Shown here piece by piece: positions 1 to 11,428 of a DNA stretch of 64,000 nucleotides. The DNA is taken from the NCBI RefSeq assembly GCF_000315625.1, contig NW_005434634.1, forward strand, positions 332,811-396,810, in the 5' to 3' direction. Made by a program: the position numbers and the translations under genes. Within the stretch, counting starts at the first letter, position 1, and each line of letters starts with the position of its first letter. The notes under the pieces are model-generated. The model did no database searches and was not told where the DNA came from. It saw only the letters and a program-made list of their open reading frames with translations. This DNA is from Guillardia theta CCMP2712 (taxonomy: Eukaryota; Cryptophyceae; Pyrenomonadales; Geminigeraceae).

Positions 1-15
1 TCCTCGCTGCTCCTG

Positions 16-55
<40 letters not shown>

Positions 56-85
56 ATCCTGCTCCTCCTGCTCCTTCTCCTGCGC

Positions 86-116
<31 letters not shown>

Positions 117-125
117 TGCTCCTCG
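1..125. repeat. CTCCTG/CTG microsatellite
   Basis: Tandem hexamers of the form CTCCTG grade into a run of CTG triplets. No coding potential is supported. It may continue off the left edge of the window. Confidence 0.85.
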
Positions 126-739
126 CCCTCTCTGTGCGCATCTTTGCCACAGCATTGATGACGAGCACCCACCCCACCCCTACCCCCCATAAAACCATAT
201 GATACATACCCCTGCATTCATCGGAAATTTGGTAGATCAGAGTAGGTACTCTGTACCTCCCTACCCCTCTGAAATCCTTCCCAAATTCTAGACTTATTTC
301 AATTATGAGCAAGAAATATTCAAAGTTAATTTCAAATATTTAGACATAATTTTGAAGTTCCAAATTTGTATGGGCTGGCCGGCGGTCAAATGGCGGTAAG
401 TTTGTACGTTGTTCACTCATTCCTGATCTGCTGACCAACAACTCAACACTAACTGATCAGAAACATATGCTATGAGGTTGTAGTTGAGCTCCTGATGTTT
501 GTAGGCACCAAGTGAAGGGAGATTGAGAGAATATCAGGGCAAGGAGTACGATAGAAAACGACGACTTTACTCAACACTCAAGTGAAAATCCACAAGCTCG
601 GAAATGAGTTCTTCCATCTCAGGATTTTTGATCATTTCTTCAAAGATTGAACTTCCTCTATTATGTCGAGCATATCTTACTTTTGTCAGGGGATCAGGTG
701 GACCTAACCAAACCAAGATTGCAGGAGGAGAGAAACCAA
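126..739. other. spacer, no gene seen
   Basis: About 600 bases downstream of the minus-strand gene that ends at 740. A C-rich stretch near 165-275 (repeated CCACCCC/TACCCC on the plus strand) is the complement of the G-tract motif found in other spacers of this window. The rest is moderately AT-rich, and I see no exon or RNA gene in it. Confidence 0.5.
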
Positions 740-1345
740 TTATTCCAACAACGGCTCCGAATCATTCTTCCCCCCCCTTTTGCAACTTTGTACAACTTGG
801 ATGTGTTCCCTCGGCTTGCCATTCTCGAAGAAGTTGTGCTTGACAAGCTGAATGTCAGGGCAGACTTGCTCGTCGACAAGGACAAGGTCATACAAGTCCT
901 CTTTTCCGACCCTGCAGCTATGTTTGTTCCCTAGCTTAGCATGAAGCCCTCGCACATGACACTGATCCGAGTCCCAAACAACTTCGCAACATCCCAATTC
1001 CTCTTCTTCGTCGAAGATGGCTGTGACAGTTCCCTCCCCATGGGAAATCAAACCAGGGGCCATCCTTACGCGCATCCCAACTTGGCATGGTACATCCTTT
1101 CCAACATACAAAAGCTCTCCTTCCTCATAAGACTCTCTCACCTGCAACACAGCTAAGAGTCAGCGCATTCTCCTCCGAAAGAAACCAAGACAAATTAGCG
1201 CAAATCTTTCTAACCGGGGGGCAAACAGGCATGGATGCCCTCTCTGCAGGAGATATCTCATGAGGCTGTCTGCGCTCCTCTAGAGCTTCATCGTGGTCGG
1301 ACTTTGCCTTTGCAAGACAGATGCTTCCCACCGCTGCGGCGCCCG
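740..1345 (-). CDS. small protein with Mib/HERC2-like module (5' end uncertain)
   Basis: Two exons are clear. The 5' exon ends just before a GTTAGA donor near 1212. A roughly 70-nt intron follows, and the second exon starts at 1141 and runs to the TAA at 740; frame is kept across the junction. The second exon carries a GMRVRMAPG start, a GEGTVTAIF segment, an EVVWD strand and a closing YDLVLV strand. That order resembles the MIB/HERC2 domain (G-x-R-V, G-T-V, V-x-W-D, Y-D-L) of ubiquitin ligases, where it binds substrate or partner proteins. The match is by eye and some conserved Trp/Tyr positions are missing. Just upstream is a short hydrophobic run (VCIVAGAAAVGSICL), which could be a membrane anchor or could include intron sequence. 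No in-frame ATG was found before a stop, so at least one 5' exon is probably missing. No RING finger is seen. Confidence 0.5.
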
Positions 1346-1966
1346 CAACGATGCATACGGGTCAGAAAGGCCGCCCGCCACCGCCCATTCTAGTTTGTGA
1401 AGAGCACCCTGATGTGTGGGTGGGGTACCGAGATGTCAAAGGGGTGGTTTGTGTAGCTGACCACTGGGAAATAGGGGGGTACAAGGGTAGCAAGGTCCTA
1501 AACACGCTTGGAGGAGGACAAGGGTAGAGGTTGGGGAGGTGGGGTGATCGCCTTACCTTGAACCGGTGGTTGATTGTGGAAAAGACTTCTATGAATACGG
1601 TAGGGTACTCCTCATCAAGAAAGATTCAAAGGGGTGGGTGGTACGGGATGGGGCTATGACCACGTATGATGGTAAACCTGAGTAAACCACGTATGATGGT
1701 CGACCACAAACTTCACGTGTCCAATGCAGTGCAGATGCCGCAGATGCCAGTGTCCATGCTTAGTATGGTTGCCCCGTCCCTATGCTTGTCTCCATGCGAC
1801 GGCGCTTGTACAGGAGAACATGGGAGGAAACGAAGAGAAGCAGAGGAGAGCAGAAGATATGAGGAGAAGGTTGAGCAGAGTAGAAGGAGAAGAGCAGTGC
1901 AGAGAAGGGCACATTTTTGTAGCTGGCGTTTCGTGACTTCTGGGTACAGGTCCGAGGTTGTCGAAG
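1346..1966. promoter_or_regulatory. divergent spacer with G-tract motifs
   Basis: This spacer lies between a minus-strand gene ending its 5' side near 1345 and a plus-strand gene starting at 1967. From about 1410 to 1660 the plus strand carries repeated GGGGTGG / GGGGGGTAC / GGGTAGGG tracts, the same motif family as in other divergent spacers here. 1800-1900 is purine-rich. It is probably a shared promoter region; no gene is supported within it. Confidence 0.4.
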
Positions 1967-3424
1967 ATGAAGTGGAAGAAACCGAAGAAAGAAGGGTCGG
2001 TGGGAGAGGATGGCGAAGCTGCTAAGCCGAAGAAAAAGATGGCGAAGAGGCAAGAGCGTAAAGTCACTACAACGCCGCAGCAGGACTTGATCTCCTCTCA
2101 AGTGGTCGCCCTGCAGAGACTGACACAGGCTGGGCCGAAACGGATCGGCCCGTAAGTGTTGTGAACGATTGCTGCGGAGAGTGATGTCGGGAGCAGGTAC
2201 TCGAGGAACCACAAGATCCTTCTGGTCGGAGAAGGGGATTTCAGTTTTTCCTTGGCCCTGGCTTCAAACCTCGGCGGCGAAAACCTTGTTTGCACCTCCC
2301 TTGACAAGCTGACGCAGCTCCAGGTGAACGAGTGTGTCTGAGAGTAGCGCTCACCTCGATGCTCTTGCAGGTCAAGTACGAGGGCAAAGTGAACGGGGCC
2401 CTTGGAACCCTACAGAGCTTGCGGGCAGAGATTCATCACAACGTCGATGCCACTGTCAGCACTTGCTCTCACCTGACTACCCGCATTGACAAGAGGCTGC
2501 AGACGCTGAGTGATTATGAGTTCACACACTTGCCCGACGGCTCCCTGCGCAAGTTTGATAGGATCGTCTTCAATGTGCGGATGTGCTCCTGTGTCGAGCT
2601 GCGGGTTGACAAGAGGTCTTTCAGTTCCCGTGTGTCGGGTTGTTGGAGGAGCAGCAGAAGCAGGCAATGGAGGTTTGTTGCAGCCTGACACTCGACAGCG
2701 GGTTGACTTTCACGGCTCTCAGGAGAACATGCAGAAGAAACTGCAAAGAAGAGGAATTCGGAAAAAGGAAGAACCGGAGAAAAAGAAGGTTGACACAACG
2801 CTTCTTCTTGCCCCAGTCTTACCATCCGCCCCCCAGCCAGATGGAAAGCACGATATCAAGAAAAGCCAAGAGATGGCGAAGGAGAAACGGGATATCAAGG
2901 ACCGGAAGCTGCACTCAGACAAGCAATTGATCGAGGTAACCACAACGATAGGAGGGGAAAGAAGGTCAGGAGATGATCTGCACCTCCAGGGCTTTCTCAA
3001 GAGCGCATGCGAATTGCTCGAGGACGAGAGCAGCGAGATCCATATGAGGATCCGCGACGCTACGGTGAGACGTGGAGCAGCAGATCGCAGTCATGGCGAG
3101 AGGACTGATATTGTACGTGTTCCCAGCTCAGTGTGGTGGACGTGGATGACCTCGTAGGCGAAGCTGCGGTCCACTGTGTAGACCAGCATGATTTCCATCC
3201 AGCGCAGTTTTCAGGGTAAGTGGTTTTGCTAGAGCAGCTAGAGGAGCGTCCTGCGGTGAACCATGATCAGGTACAAGCCCCAGCAGACTCATCCGAATGG
3301 GAAGGGACTGCAGCCGCTCACTCCAGCAACGACTCTGATGTACCTGCCTTTCTTCCTTTTGAACTCTCTGACATGCAGACAAAAGATTCCGAAGAAAATC
3401 CTCCGAAGACGAGGATCACCATGA
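1967..3424 (+). CDS. BMT5-like (DUF2431) rRNA uridine-N3 methyltransferase
   Basis: Predicted 364-residue protein from eight exons: 1967-2151, 2197-2323, 2371-2574, 2625-2672, 2723-2935, 2990-3064, 3127-3215, 3271-3424. All introns are 40-65 nt GT-AG and the summed length is a multiple of three. The N-terminus is Lys-rich, as in nucleolar proteins. The core shows the DUF2431/BMT5 hallmarks: ILLVGEGDFSFSLALA (SAM-binding loop), a VCTSLD segment, a VDAT segment, FDRIVFNFPCVG (catalytic strand with the F-N-F-P motif) and, near the end, an FSGYKPQQTH segment like the family's closing motif. Yeast Bmt5 methylates a 25S rRNA uridine, so a nucleolar rRNA role is likely by family. The loop after FNFP is expanded by a Lys/Glu-rich insert of about 60 residues. 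A further in-frame intron at about 3339-3380 is possible, so the last 30 residues are uncertain. Confidence 0.8.
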
Positions 3425-4175
3425 AGGTCCTGCATGACCAACCCCCCTGAGTGTGTCGCTGATCTCCTTGCCAGCAGAAAGCAATGAGGGCAAAGTGAGT
3501 AGCACAAAGAAGAAGAACAAGAAGAAGAACAAGAAGAGAAAGCGAATCGACGACGACGATTTCTTCGACGATGCTCCTGGTCTCTATTCACAACATTCAT
3601 TCTTCGCTAAACCATCATGACAGGTGTTCGACCACAGAGCGAGGCACATGCGCAGGCTCTCCGTGCATGTGCATTCCTCCTAGGACGATAAAACCATGCG
3701 CTCACTGTCGAATAAAATCACCTTTCCCTTCTTATTGCCTAAAACGTCAAGTCGGGGACGAGGGGGTGGGTAGTGGTACAGAAAGAGTGGTAGGTGGGTT
3801 ATGTAGGTAGAGACTGGGGGTTTATCTTAATGATAGGGTAGGTGGTGCTGATATAGATGGGGGGTGGGGTGAAAGAAGTTTGAGTTTGACTAGACACTAC
3901 GAGCATGCCGAAACAAGAAATGCAGGAGACCGGGAGGGAGAAGGAGAGGGAGAAGGAGAGGGAGAGAAGGAGAGGCAGAAGGAGGGAATCAAGAAGGAGA
4001 GGGAAAGAAAGAAGAAGAAAGAGATGCAGAGCGAGAGGAGAAGGAGGAAGAGTCAGGGAAGGAGAGGGAGAGGGGAAGGAGGAACGGGAGACGAGGGAGG
4101 TGTAAAACAAAGAAGAATAAAGTTTGACGTCGGGGCAACTTACCGCTACTACAGGTCATCACCTTGAGGCCGAAG
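3425..4175. other. spacer with G-tracts and purine-rich repeat
   Basis: No supported gene. 3480-3545 is AAG/AAGAAC-rich. 3755-3870 carries GGGGTGGGTAGTGG-like G-tracts, and 3911-4090 is an almost pure GGAGA/GGGAGAAG purine tract. An acceptor-like TACTACAG at about 4147-4154, ahead of the first ATG of the next gene, suggests that gene may have an untranslated or missed 5' exon here. Confidence 0.4.
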
Positions 4176-5873
4176 ATGGAGGACAGCGCGTCACCAGCTC
4201 ACCTGACGTTGCACTCACAAGATCATTCGAAAGATTCTCATTGCAACGAGATAACAGCCGGTTTGACGTTCGACCAGAATGATTCGCAAGACTCCAACCG
4301 CAGGCCGAATGAAAGTGATTTCCTCATGGCGATGGAGTCGATGGAAGGCAACGCACCACATGCTCCGTCAGAGCAGAAGTCTACCTTGAGCGCTGACTTG
4401 CGTGCAAACCACCATGTCGAATCTGCCACGAAAGATCCCAATGCCACAGCGACAAAGCTTGTGAACCTTTCAAGGGCAAGTGGAATGTCAGTGTACTCAC
4501 TAACACCATTGCGATCGGACGATTTCTCCAACCTGGAGGAATCTTTGCAAGAGCAAGGGAGTTTTCCTGATAGCATCGACGAGTATTGCCCTTCACACGA
4601 GTTGGACTTCTCGGGGATCTCGCTGGGAGAGAAGAGAGGCGGAGAAGGGGAAGGAGGAGAATCGAACCACGTCGCAAACGAGATGGACCTGTCCAACATA
4701 TCTTTGTCGGAATGCAAGAAGCTGCTGGTTCAGAGTGCGGAGCTACTGAGTTTGGAACGGAAGGAGAAGTGAGGAAAACGATGCTTTTGTCCTCAGTTGA
4801 CACCCTTGGCAAACAGGGAGGAAGCGACGCTTGCGCTTGCTGAGCTCCGAGACGAGCTCATGTCGCGTCAGAAGCAGTAAGTTGACGGCAAGGGAGAGAA
4901 AGGGGAGAGGGAGGACGGCAGAGAGCGAGAACCGTTCAGCAAGAAGGGGGAGGGATACACGGTCCATCTCAAACTTCATAAACAGATTGCGGCTGGGGCA
5001 GCCTGGCGATGCGTCGCAGATGCAGACAGGAGGGGGTGAAAGTCGAAGAGGAGCAGGGCCATTGTGAAATGGATTGACAGGGGAGGAGGAGACAGAGCAG
5101 GAGCGAGCGAGCGGAGCAGGGATAGAAGGAGGGGCGGAAGAGATCGAAAAAGACGTTTCAAAAATGGTGAGTTGGAATTGGCAACGGAGATGACTTGCTG
5201 ATCACCCTGTAGGTCATGAAGGAGCTCAAAGTAATAGGAGGAGGAGGAGGAGGAGGAGGAGGAGGAGGAGGAACAAAGGTCCCTGATGAAGCATGATGGC
5301 AGGAGATGATTGGATTTGTCGAGATGGAGCTCGAGCTTTGTCAAGAGGTCCCTCGTACTCCACCATCGTCATCTCCTTCCCCGCTGCACTTCCTCTCTCT
5401 TTGTCTTCTCCTTCTCTCTCCTTTTCCTCGTCTTCCTCTCTTCTCCTCTACTCAAGCTTTCCATGATCGCTCTCACTGATTCTCCATTCTCAGAGCAAGA
5501 GGCCGGAAGTGGTTCCTCCCCTGTGGAAAGGGTAAGGAAGCGATCTGCTTCGACGTTTCTGAGCGGGGCGAGCAGGAGAGAAGGGGGAGAAGGAGAGGGA
5601 AACTTTCGGCTGCTACTTGATCAGCTCTGGCGCATCCTCCGCCTGTGCGTGTCTGTGGTAAGTTCATCTTTCGCGGTCCGTTGATGAGCGAAGAGGAGGA
5701 GAAGGAGAAGGACAGGTTGTTGATTCTGCGGGTGTGCAGATTCCAAGCACTAGAGAATGTCCTATGATCATGGAGATCTTCAGGTATAGACCTCCTCCTC
5801 CTCGTCCTCCTCCTCCTTCTACTCCTCCTCCTCCTCCTCCTCCTCCTCTTGCACTTGATCTTCGATACCCTCC

Positions 5874-5942
<69 letters not shown>

Positions 5943-8410
5943 TCCCCCCACCCCTACCCTTGCTCTTTCCACGAGTTGCTGAGGGTCCCACAGACATCAG
6001 GCCATGGCTTCGCCTGCTTTCCTCCCACCGCCTTCTCTGTGCTCTCAGTCGAAAGACGTAAGAGCTGGGGATGAGCTCGGCCTGCCTGACCTCGCGCAGG
6101 GAAACAGCGAAACTTCCTTCGAGGGGGAACTTGCGCCGCTAGAGAAAATCAGCCTGGTGGAAAAGAACGCTCTTGATCATCCTCCTCCTGGACCCCTTCT
6201 CCTTGCTAGTCCCCTGCCTCCTCCTCCTCCTTCTCTGCATCACCTCCCTACTTCTCCTCCTCGTCTCTCTCCTCTTTGGTCTTTCTGCCCCTCGCATTTT
6301 CTGTTTCTGCTGCAGGATTCTCTTCCCTGACTTCCTCCGTCGTCCCTCCACCTCTTCTTTCCTCCGTCATTTCTTGCCCAGGTCCAGCAGAGGATCATGA
6401 ACTTGTCCCGGAGCCTCCACAAGGACGGACAGTCAAGCCAGGATATTCCTCGTGATGGTGAGGAGGAGGAGAGGATGGAGGGAGTCGAGGGCAGCAGGAG
6501 AAGGAAAGGAACGAGAGGAGGCGGTCGTCGATATTGACGTGACCTCTGCTGTGCTTCAGGAGATGATGAGCTACTGGTGGAGGGCGAGTCGCCCGGCCTG
6601 CTGGACATGTCGAACGAGACTGAGAGCAGGGAAAGGCGGAAGGGAAACTCCCGAGAGATGCAGGGCCGGGAGTTGGGAGGCCGGGAGGAAAGAGGCCAGT
6701 ACGCAGGGGAGGACCAGATCCCAGCATGGAGAGAGGAGGAGGATATGCAATCAGAATCTCGCAAGTCCTCACGATCCGAATCGCATGTCCGCTTCTCGCC
6801 TCCTACCATCCTGACGCCCAAGAACCTTCCCGACAGATCGAGGATCAGGAGCGTTAGCTCCATCAGTATGGAAGACGTGTCGCTGGTTAGTGAGAGGAGG
6901 AGGAGGAGGAGGAGGAGAAACAGGAGAAAACAGGAGGGGAGGAGTTGAGTATGGGGAAATGGAGAGAAGCGAGAGGAGAGCAAGGGTTCTTGCAGATGAA
7001 GCTGGAGAAGAAAGGAGGAGGACGAGAAGGAGGAGGACAGGAGGAGGAGGAGGAAAAGCAGGAGGGCGAGTAAGTTGGGGCCGCAGGCAGCGAGCGGGAA
7101 GATCACACTGGAGGATGCGATCTCTTTAATCTCAAAGGGGATGAAGACGAAGCCAAAAGTGAAGTCTTGCCTATCAGAGGGGAACTCAATGCATACAAGA
7201 GGTGAAGTTCTTCTTCCCTTCCCTTCCCTTCCCTTCCCTTCCTCTTCCCCTCCCTTCCTCCTCTTCATCCTAGTGCTCCTGATTCCTGCTTTCCCCTTCT
7301 TCCACTCTCGCCCCACAACCCTCTGTCAGCCTCGATCCTTCCTATCCTTCCGTATCCTGTTTCATCGTGCTCCTCCTTATCGCCTCTCCTGCCCCGCAGA
7401 CCTGTCCTCGTTCAAGCGACCTCAACCCGTAGAAGACAAAGCTGTGAGCAGCGCAGGAAAGAAGAAGGAAGAACGAGACAGCAGGCACCTCACCAGCTCT
7501 GATCACAGCGCGCGATCACACCAGTCCAAGGTCAACCTTGCTGCTATGCTTCCCCCTCCTCCGCTTCCTCCTGCTCTTCTCCTCCACTGCTCCCCCCTCC
7601 TTTGCTCCCCTTTCTTCTCTTTTCTCGAGCTCCTTTGCCCTCTCTCATCTTCTTCCTGTTCAGAAGAAGGCGGATCATGGAAAGAGAATCGCCGAGTCAA
7701 TACTCCCAGCTTGCAAACTCCTGGCTGAGGTCAGCAAGTTCAGATCCTGCCCTGCCCTCGAGTTATACCATTGTTCTCCTCTCTCGCCTCTACTCCACCC
7801 CCTCCCCCTCCCCTTTCCTCTTCTGTTTCCCCCCATCTTCCCTTCTCCCCCCCCCCAATCCCTCCTCACCTCCTCCTCCTTCCACACCTCTTCCTCTCTC
7901 CTCTTCCCTCCTCTCCTCTCTCTCATGACGTTCCTGGCAGGCATCCTTGAAGGATGCCGAGGACGCGAGCCCCTCTGCGAGGAGGAGACGGACTACATCC
8001 CCCGTCACCTGCCAGAGGGGACCTCTAGGACACACGCATTGCCGTAGCTGGAACAAGAAGATCAGGTCGAACTTTCCTCCTGCCCGTTCTTCCCTCGATG
8101 CCTCTCCCCTCTCCTTCCACAGTTCCTTCCCTTCACCATCGCCCGTCCTGTTCGCCCTTCCCTCCCTCCTCATCGACCTTTCCTTTTCACCTCCCCGTGC
8201 AGCTCCTACTCCACGAAGCCCATCCTAGAGCTCCATCAGAGCATCTACAACCGCAAGGAGGAGGAGGAAGAAGAAAAGACGGTTCGACTTCCTCCTGTGA
8301 GAGCTACGAGTAGCATGACCAGCTGCTTCTTGCAGGTGGTCGAGACGTGGTGGGAAAGGATTGCTGAGGCACGAGATCGAAGGGCAAACATGATTTCGAG
8401 GAAGAAGTGA
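4176..8410 (+). CDS. many-exon coiled-coil protein of unknown function
   Basis: The first clear exon starts at the ATG at 4176 and encodes about 195 acidic, Ser-rich residues, ending in a heptad-like stretch (ECKKLLVQSAELLSLERKE). It splices across a short GTGAGG...AACAG intron to ATLALAELRDELMSRQKQ. Further exons that splice sensibly include one around 5214-5230 joined to EMIGFVEMELELCQE (5304-5347), a long Arg/Glu/Ser-rich exon at 6560-6884, one with ITLEDAISLISKGM (7090-7198), KKADHGKRIAESILPACKL (7662-7727), and the final exon, VVETWWERIAEARDRRANM, with TGA at 8408-8410. Introns are unusually long here and filled with CT-rich or GGA repeats and a (CA)32 tract, so several internal exons are not fixed. 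Predicted character: mostly helical coiled coil with charged linkers; no catalytic domain. I do not recognise the family. Confidence 0.55.
5237..5272. repeat. (GGA)n microsatellite in intron
   Basis: Twelve near-perfect GGA triplets directly after a GTAATA donor, inside an intron of the coiled-coil gene. Confidence 0.85.
5794..5940. repeat. (CCT)n followed by (CA)n microsatellites
   Basis: CCT triplets at about 5794-5849 are followed by roughly 32 uninterrupted CA dinucleotides at 5877-5940. Both lie in one intron of the coiled-coil gene. Translations of this stretch (His/Thr repeats) are not real proteins. Confidence 0.9.
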
Positions 8411-9049
8411 AAGTAAACCAACGATTGAGCTGCCTCCTTCTTCTACGTCTCCGCTCCTTCTCCTCCTCCCAATCCTCTCCGACCCCCTCCTTCTCCACCA
8501 CCACCTCCTCCTCCTCCTCCCCCTCCCCCTCCCCCTCCACATCTTCTCCAACTTCCTCCCTCATCTCCCTCGCGCGTTACATCGCTTGTTCATTTCCAAG
8601 TTTGACGTTCCAAGTTCGACGAGACCGTTGACTCCAAGTTAAGTTCGAAGTTGACTGCGTCACGTCAATTCTGACGGCCTGACTATTTTCTATAACGGTT
8701 GAAACGACTGCAAGTAGAGAGTCGCATGTCATGGGATCGAATGGCACGGAGGTCAGGAGGAGAGGAGAGGAGAGGAGAGGAGAGGAGAGGAGAGGAGAGG
8801 AGAGGAGAGGAAGAGAGTATAGGAGAGTATAGGAAGGGGGAGATAGCTGTTGAGCAGGTTAGAATAGGGGCCAAGTGACGGGAAGGCACGAACGGGATCG
8901 AGAAACTTGAAAGTTGGGGATTTTACCAGTGATACGAGGAGGGATTCATTAGGATAAACCTTGAGTCTTTGCTCTCGTCTAAGATTTTCACTGCTGCTCG
9001 CCATCCTGATCTCCTCCTGGCCTTCTTCGTTGTGCTCCTAATTGTCGCC
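8411..9049. other. spacer with CTC and GGAGA repeats
   Basis: Between two plus-strand genes. 8450-8540 is (CTC)n-rich. 8754-8812 is a perfect (GGAGA)n tract. No exon is supported. The long hydrophobic frame just before 9050 lacks an ATG and ends at the next gene's start, so I read it as 5' leader. Confidence 0.5.
8754..8812. repeat. (GGAGA)n pentanucleotide tract
   Basis: About eleven tandem GGAGA units with essentially no interruption, in the spacer upstream of the DTW-SpoU gene. Confidence 0.9.
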
Positions 9050-11349
9050 ATGGCCGACGATGCGGGATCGGATGAGATCACGCACATCTTATCTGCAGCG
9101 GATCTTCATCATGAGGAGCAAGAGGAACAAACGACGGCAAGGAGAGAATTATGCAACACATGCAGGCGGCCTGTGAAAGTGTGTCTCTGCGATGTCCTTC
9201 CCAGCCCCAAGTTGTCCTGCATGGCGGACGTGATAGTGTTCCAGAACCCCGAGGAGGCGAAGTCAGCCAAGAGCACGATTCCTCTGCTGGAACTTTGTGT
9301 TGAAGGCATGAAAGTTGTCTGCGGGAGGAAATTCAATCATCATGACTTTCCGGAAAGGATTCTTCAAGCCTCCAGCATCTACGAAGACATACAGAAGGGC
9401 ACTCCCGTTGCTCCCCAGTCCCTATGGCACAGAACGCTTCTGCTATGGCCGACTGCGGAGTCAGAAGACTTGGAAGAAGTTGTCGAGGAGCTTCGAACGC
9501 CAAGTTCAGGTGTGACGCCGCATGATTCGACTCAAGAGAGGGTCTTGTTGGTTCTTCTGGATGGTACCTGGCCGGCCTGCGGGCAGATGCTACGGAGATC
9601 TGTGAGCTGATTGGATTTATCTGTTGGTTTTACACTCGTTGATTGTCGCTTGCTGTCAACAGAAAGTCCTGCGCCAACTGCGTCATGTCAAGATCAATCC
9701 GACAGACGAGAGCATCTATGCCATCCGTATCGAACCACACGAGGAGTGCAGGTGAAGTGATAAGGGATCGGAGGTTCTGTTGTGACATCAGGTCAGGTCT
9801 TCGCTTGAGGCTGCAGCAGAGGCCTTGAGGATTCTGGAAGGAGGAGAACGTGGACAGAGGCTCAAGGAAAACCTCCTCTTGCCTCTGCGGAGGATGGTAG
9901 AACTGCAATGCTCCTTCATCTCGAATCCGAAACACAAACCAGGGACTAAGAACTACAAGTACTCTGACTCCGTTCTCTTGTACTCCAGCCTCAATCATGT
10001 TGGCAGGCCGAATAGATACCCTCCTCATCTCTGCACAGAGCAGCACGTGGGACGACAGGTGGAGGCAGCCAGACGGCGGGACATGAGGTCCAGGCAGCAG
10101 GTCGACCACGAACATCCGAGGTCAGAGAAGACGATCCAAGACGACGTTAGCGAGGTCGTGCAGTCCTTTCACAATGTGCGCAAGAACAAAGTGGCTCTGA
10201 TGTGAGACAAGCTGAGATACTTGCGATCATGCTGAACTGACTGCAAACAGTCAACACCTGGTGCAGCAAGCTCAGACCATCGAGAGGAGTTGGGAGAACT
10301 ATGAGGTATTCGTTTATCCTCCCCGCTTCCTTCAACTTGACCGCTCGCCGCAAGATGCGTATCAGCCTGCTCGAGGCTTTCCGGGATTGCCTGCTGGATC
10401 TCCAGACGGAGGAGGACAAGGATCTGATGGAACTTGCAAGGCTCGGCCCCAAGATGAAGACTTTTGAGTTTCCTCTCTCGTAAGTAAAGGAGGAGGAGGA
10501 GGAGGAGGAGGGGGTGAAGGAGGAGAGGAGGAGGAGGAGGACAGGAGGCAGGGTGGGGCTAACGTCGTGCTTCAGGCACTTCCTTGCAATTTCTCTTCCT
10601 ATCGAGCGGAAGTTCTCTCGAGGGTTGAGAGACCACGAGTTCCTCATAACGACCGACGACGCGCGGATGGAAGGGAGAATAACAAGGGACAACGTCTTTC
10701 CCCTCGTCGTCATCCTGGACAATCTCCGCAGCGCCTTCAACGTCGGTAGCATCTTTCGCACTTCAGAGTGCCTTGGCATCGAATCGATTGTGATATGCTC
10801 TCGTACGCTGTCTTTTCTTCTCATCATCTGTCAGATCCTCTGCGGATACACGTCCACTCCCGAAGACTCTCAAACCTCCAAGGCTGCGATGGGCATGGAT
10901 AAGGTTCTTTCTTCTTCATAATGAAAGCAACTAAGTTCTTTCTCGGCTTACAGATTATGCCGTGGAAGTGGATGAAAACAGTCGAGGAAGCGATTGCAGA
11001 GATGAAGGCGAGAAATTACACAGTCGTAGCTCTTGAGACTGTTGTTGGCTGTCCAGATATTTCCTCTTTCTCCTTCCCTCGCACTGGCTGCGCTCTTGGT
11101 AGGCACACAAGGATGTGGTGGACATTAAGACGTGATTGTTTCTCTTCCAGTGTTGGGGAATGAGAGATACGGGATCGACTCATCCCACGTCTCACTCTGC
11201 GATGCAGTGGTGAAGATTCCCTGCAGGTCTTTCCCCCACTACATTGCCGGCTCCTGACACTGCGCAGGGGAATCAAGAACTCCCTCAATGTTGCGTCGGC
11301 TTACGGCATCTGTGCATACGAGATTACAAGGCAGTGGAGTACCTCGTAA
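9050..11349 (+). CDS. DTW-domain / SpoU methyltransferase fusion, putative tRNA-modifying enzyme
   Basis: Ten exons (9050-9601, 9663-9751, 9797-10201, 10251-10305, 10355-10479, 10576-10789, 10835-10903, 10954-11098, 11151-11226, 11268-11349) give a 603-residue frame whose summed length divides by three. The ATG at 9050 has a GTCGCCATGG context. The N-terminal half is a DTW domain: CNTCRRPVKVCLC zinc-binding-like Cys cluster, VGRKF-like CGRKF, the VLLDGTWP signature (DTW core) and YAIRIEPHEECRSS. DTW proteins are tRNA uridine aminocarboxypropyltransferases (acp3U). The C-terminal half is a SpoU domain: VVILDNLRSAFNVGSIFRT (motif 1), LVLGNERYGID (motif 2), VVKIPCRGIKNSLNVASAYG (motif 3). SpoU enzymes 2'-O-methylate tRNA or rRNA. 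The halves are joined by removing a 49-nt intron (10202-10250, GTGAGA...AACAG); ignoring it, the DTW frame would stop at TGA 10203. An optional in-frame 48-nt intron lies near 9957-10004. Alternative: two adjacent genes, less likely because no ATG in good context starts the second half. Confidence 0.75.
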
Positions 11350-11428
11350 AGAGCAAGGCTTACATATTCATTGATCGCACCATTAAGTAGGAATACACAC
11401 AGTTGAATTTGTTTTTTACAATAAACAA
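11350..11428. other. convergent 3' spacer
   Basis: Short AT-rich spacer between the stop of the DTW-SpoU gene and the stop of the minus-strand coiled-coil gene; it contains an ACAATAAAC sequence usable as a polyadenylation signal. Confidence 0.3.

Noticed and set aside
5849-5985. His/Thr repeat open frames and their Cys/Val counterpart on the other strand.
   Set aside because: Pure (CA)n microsatellite inside an intron.
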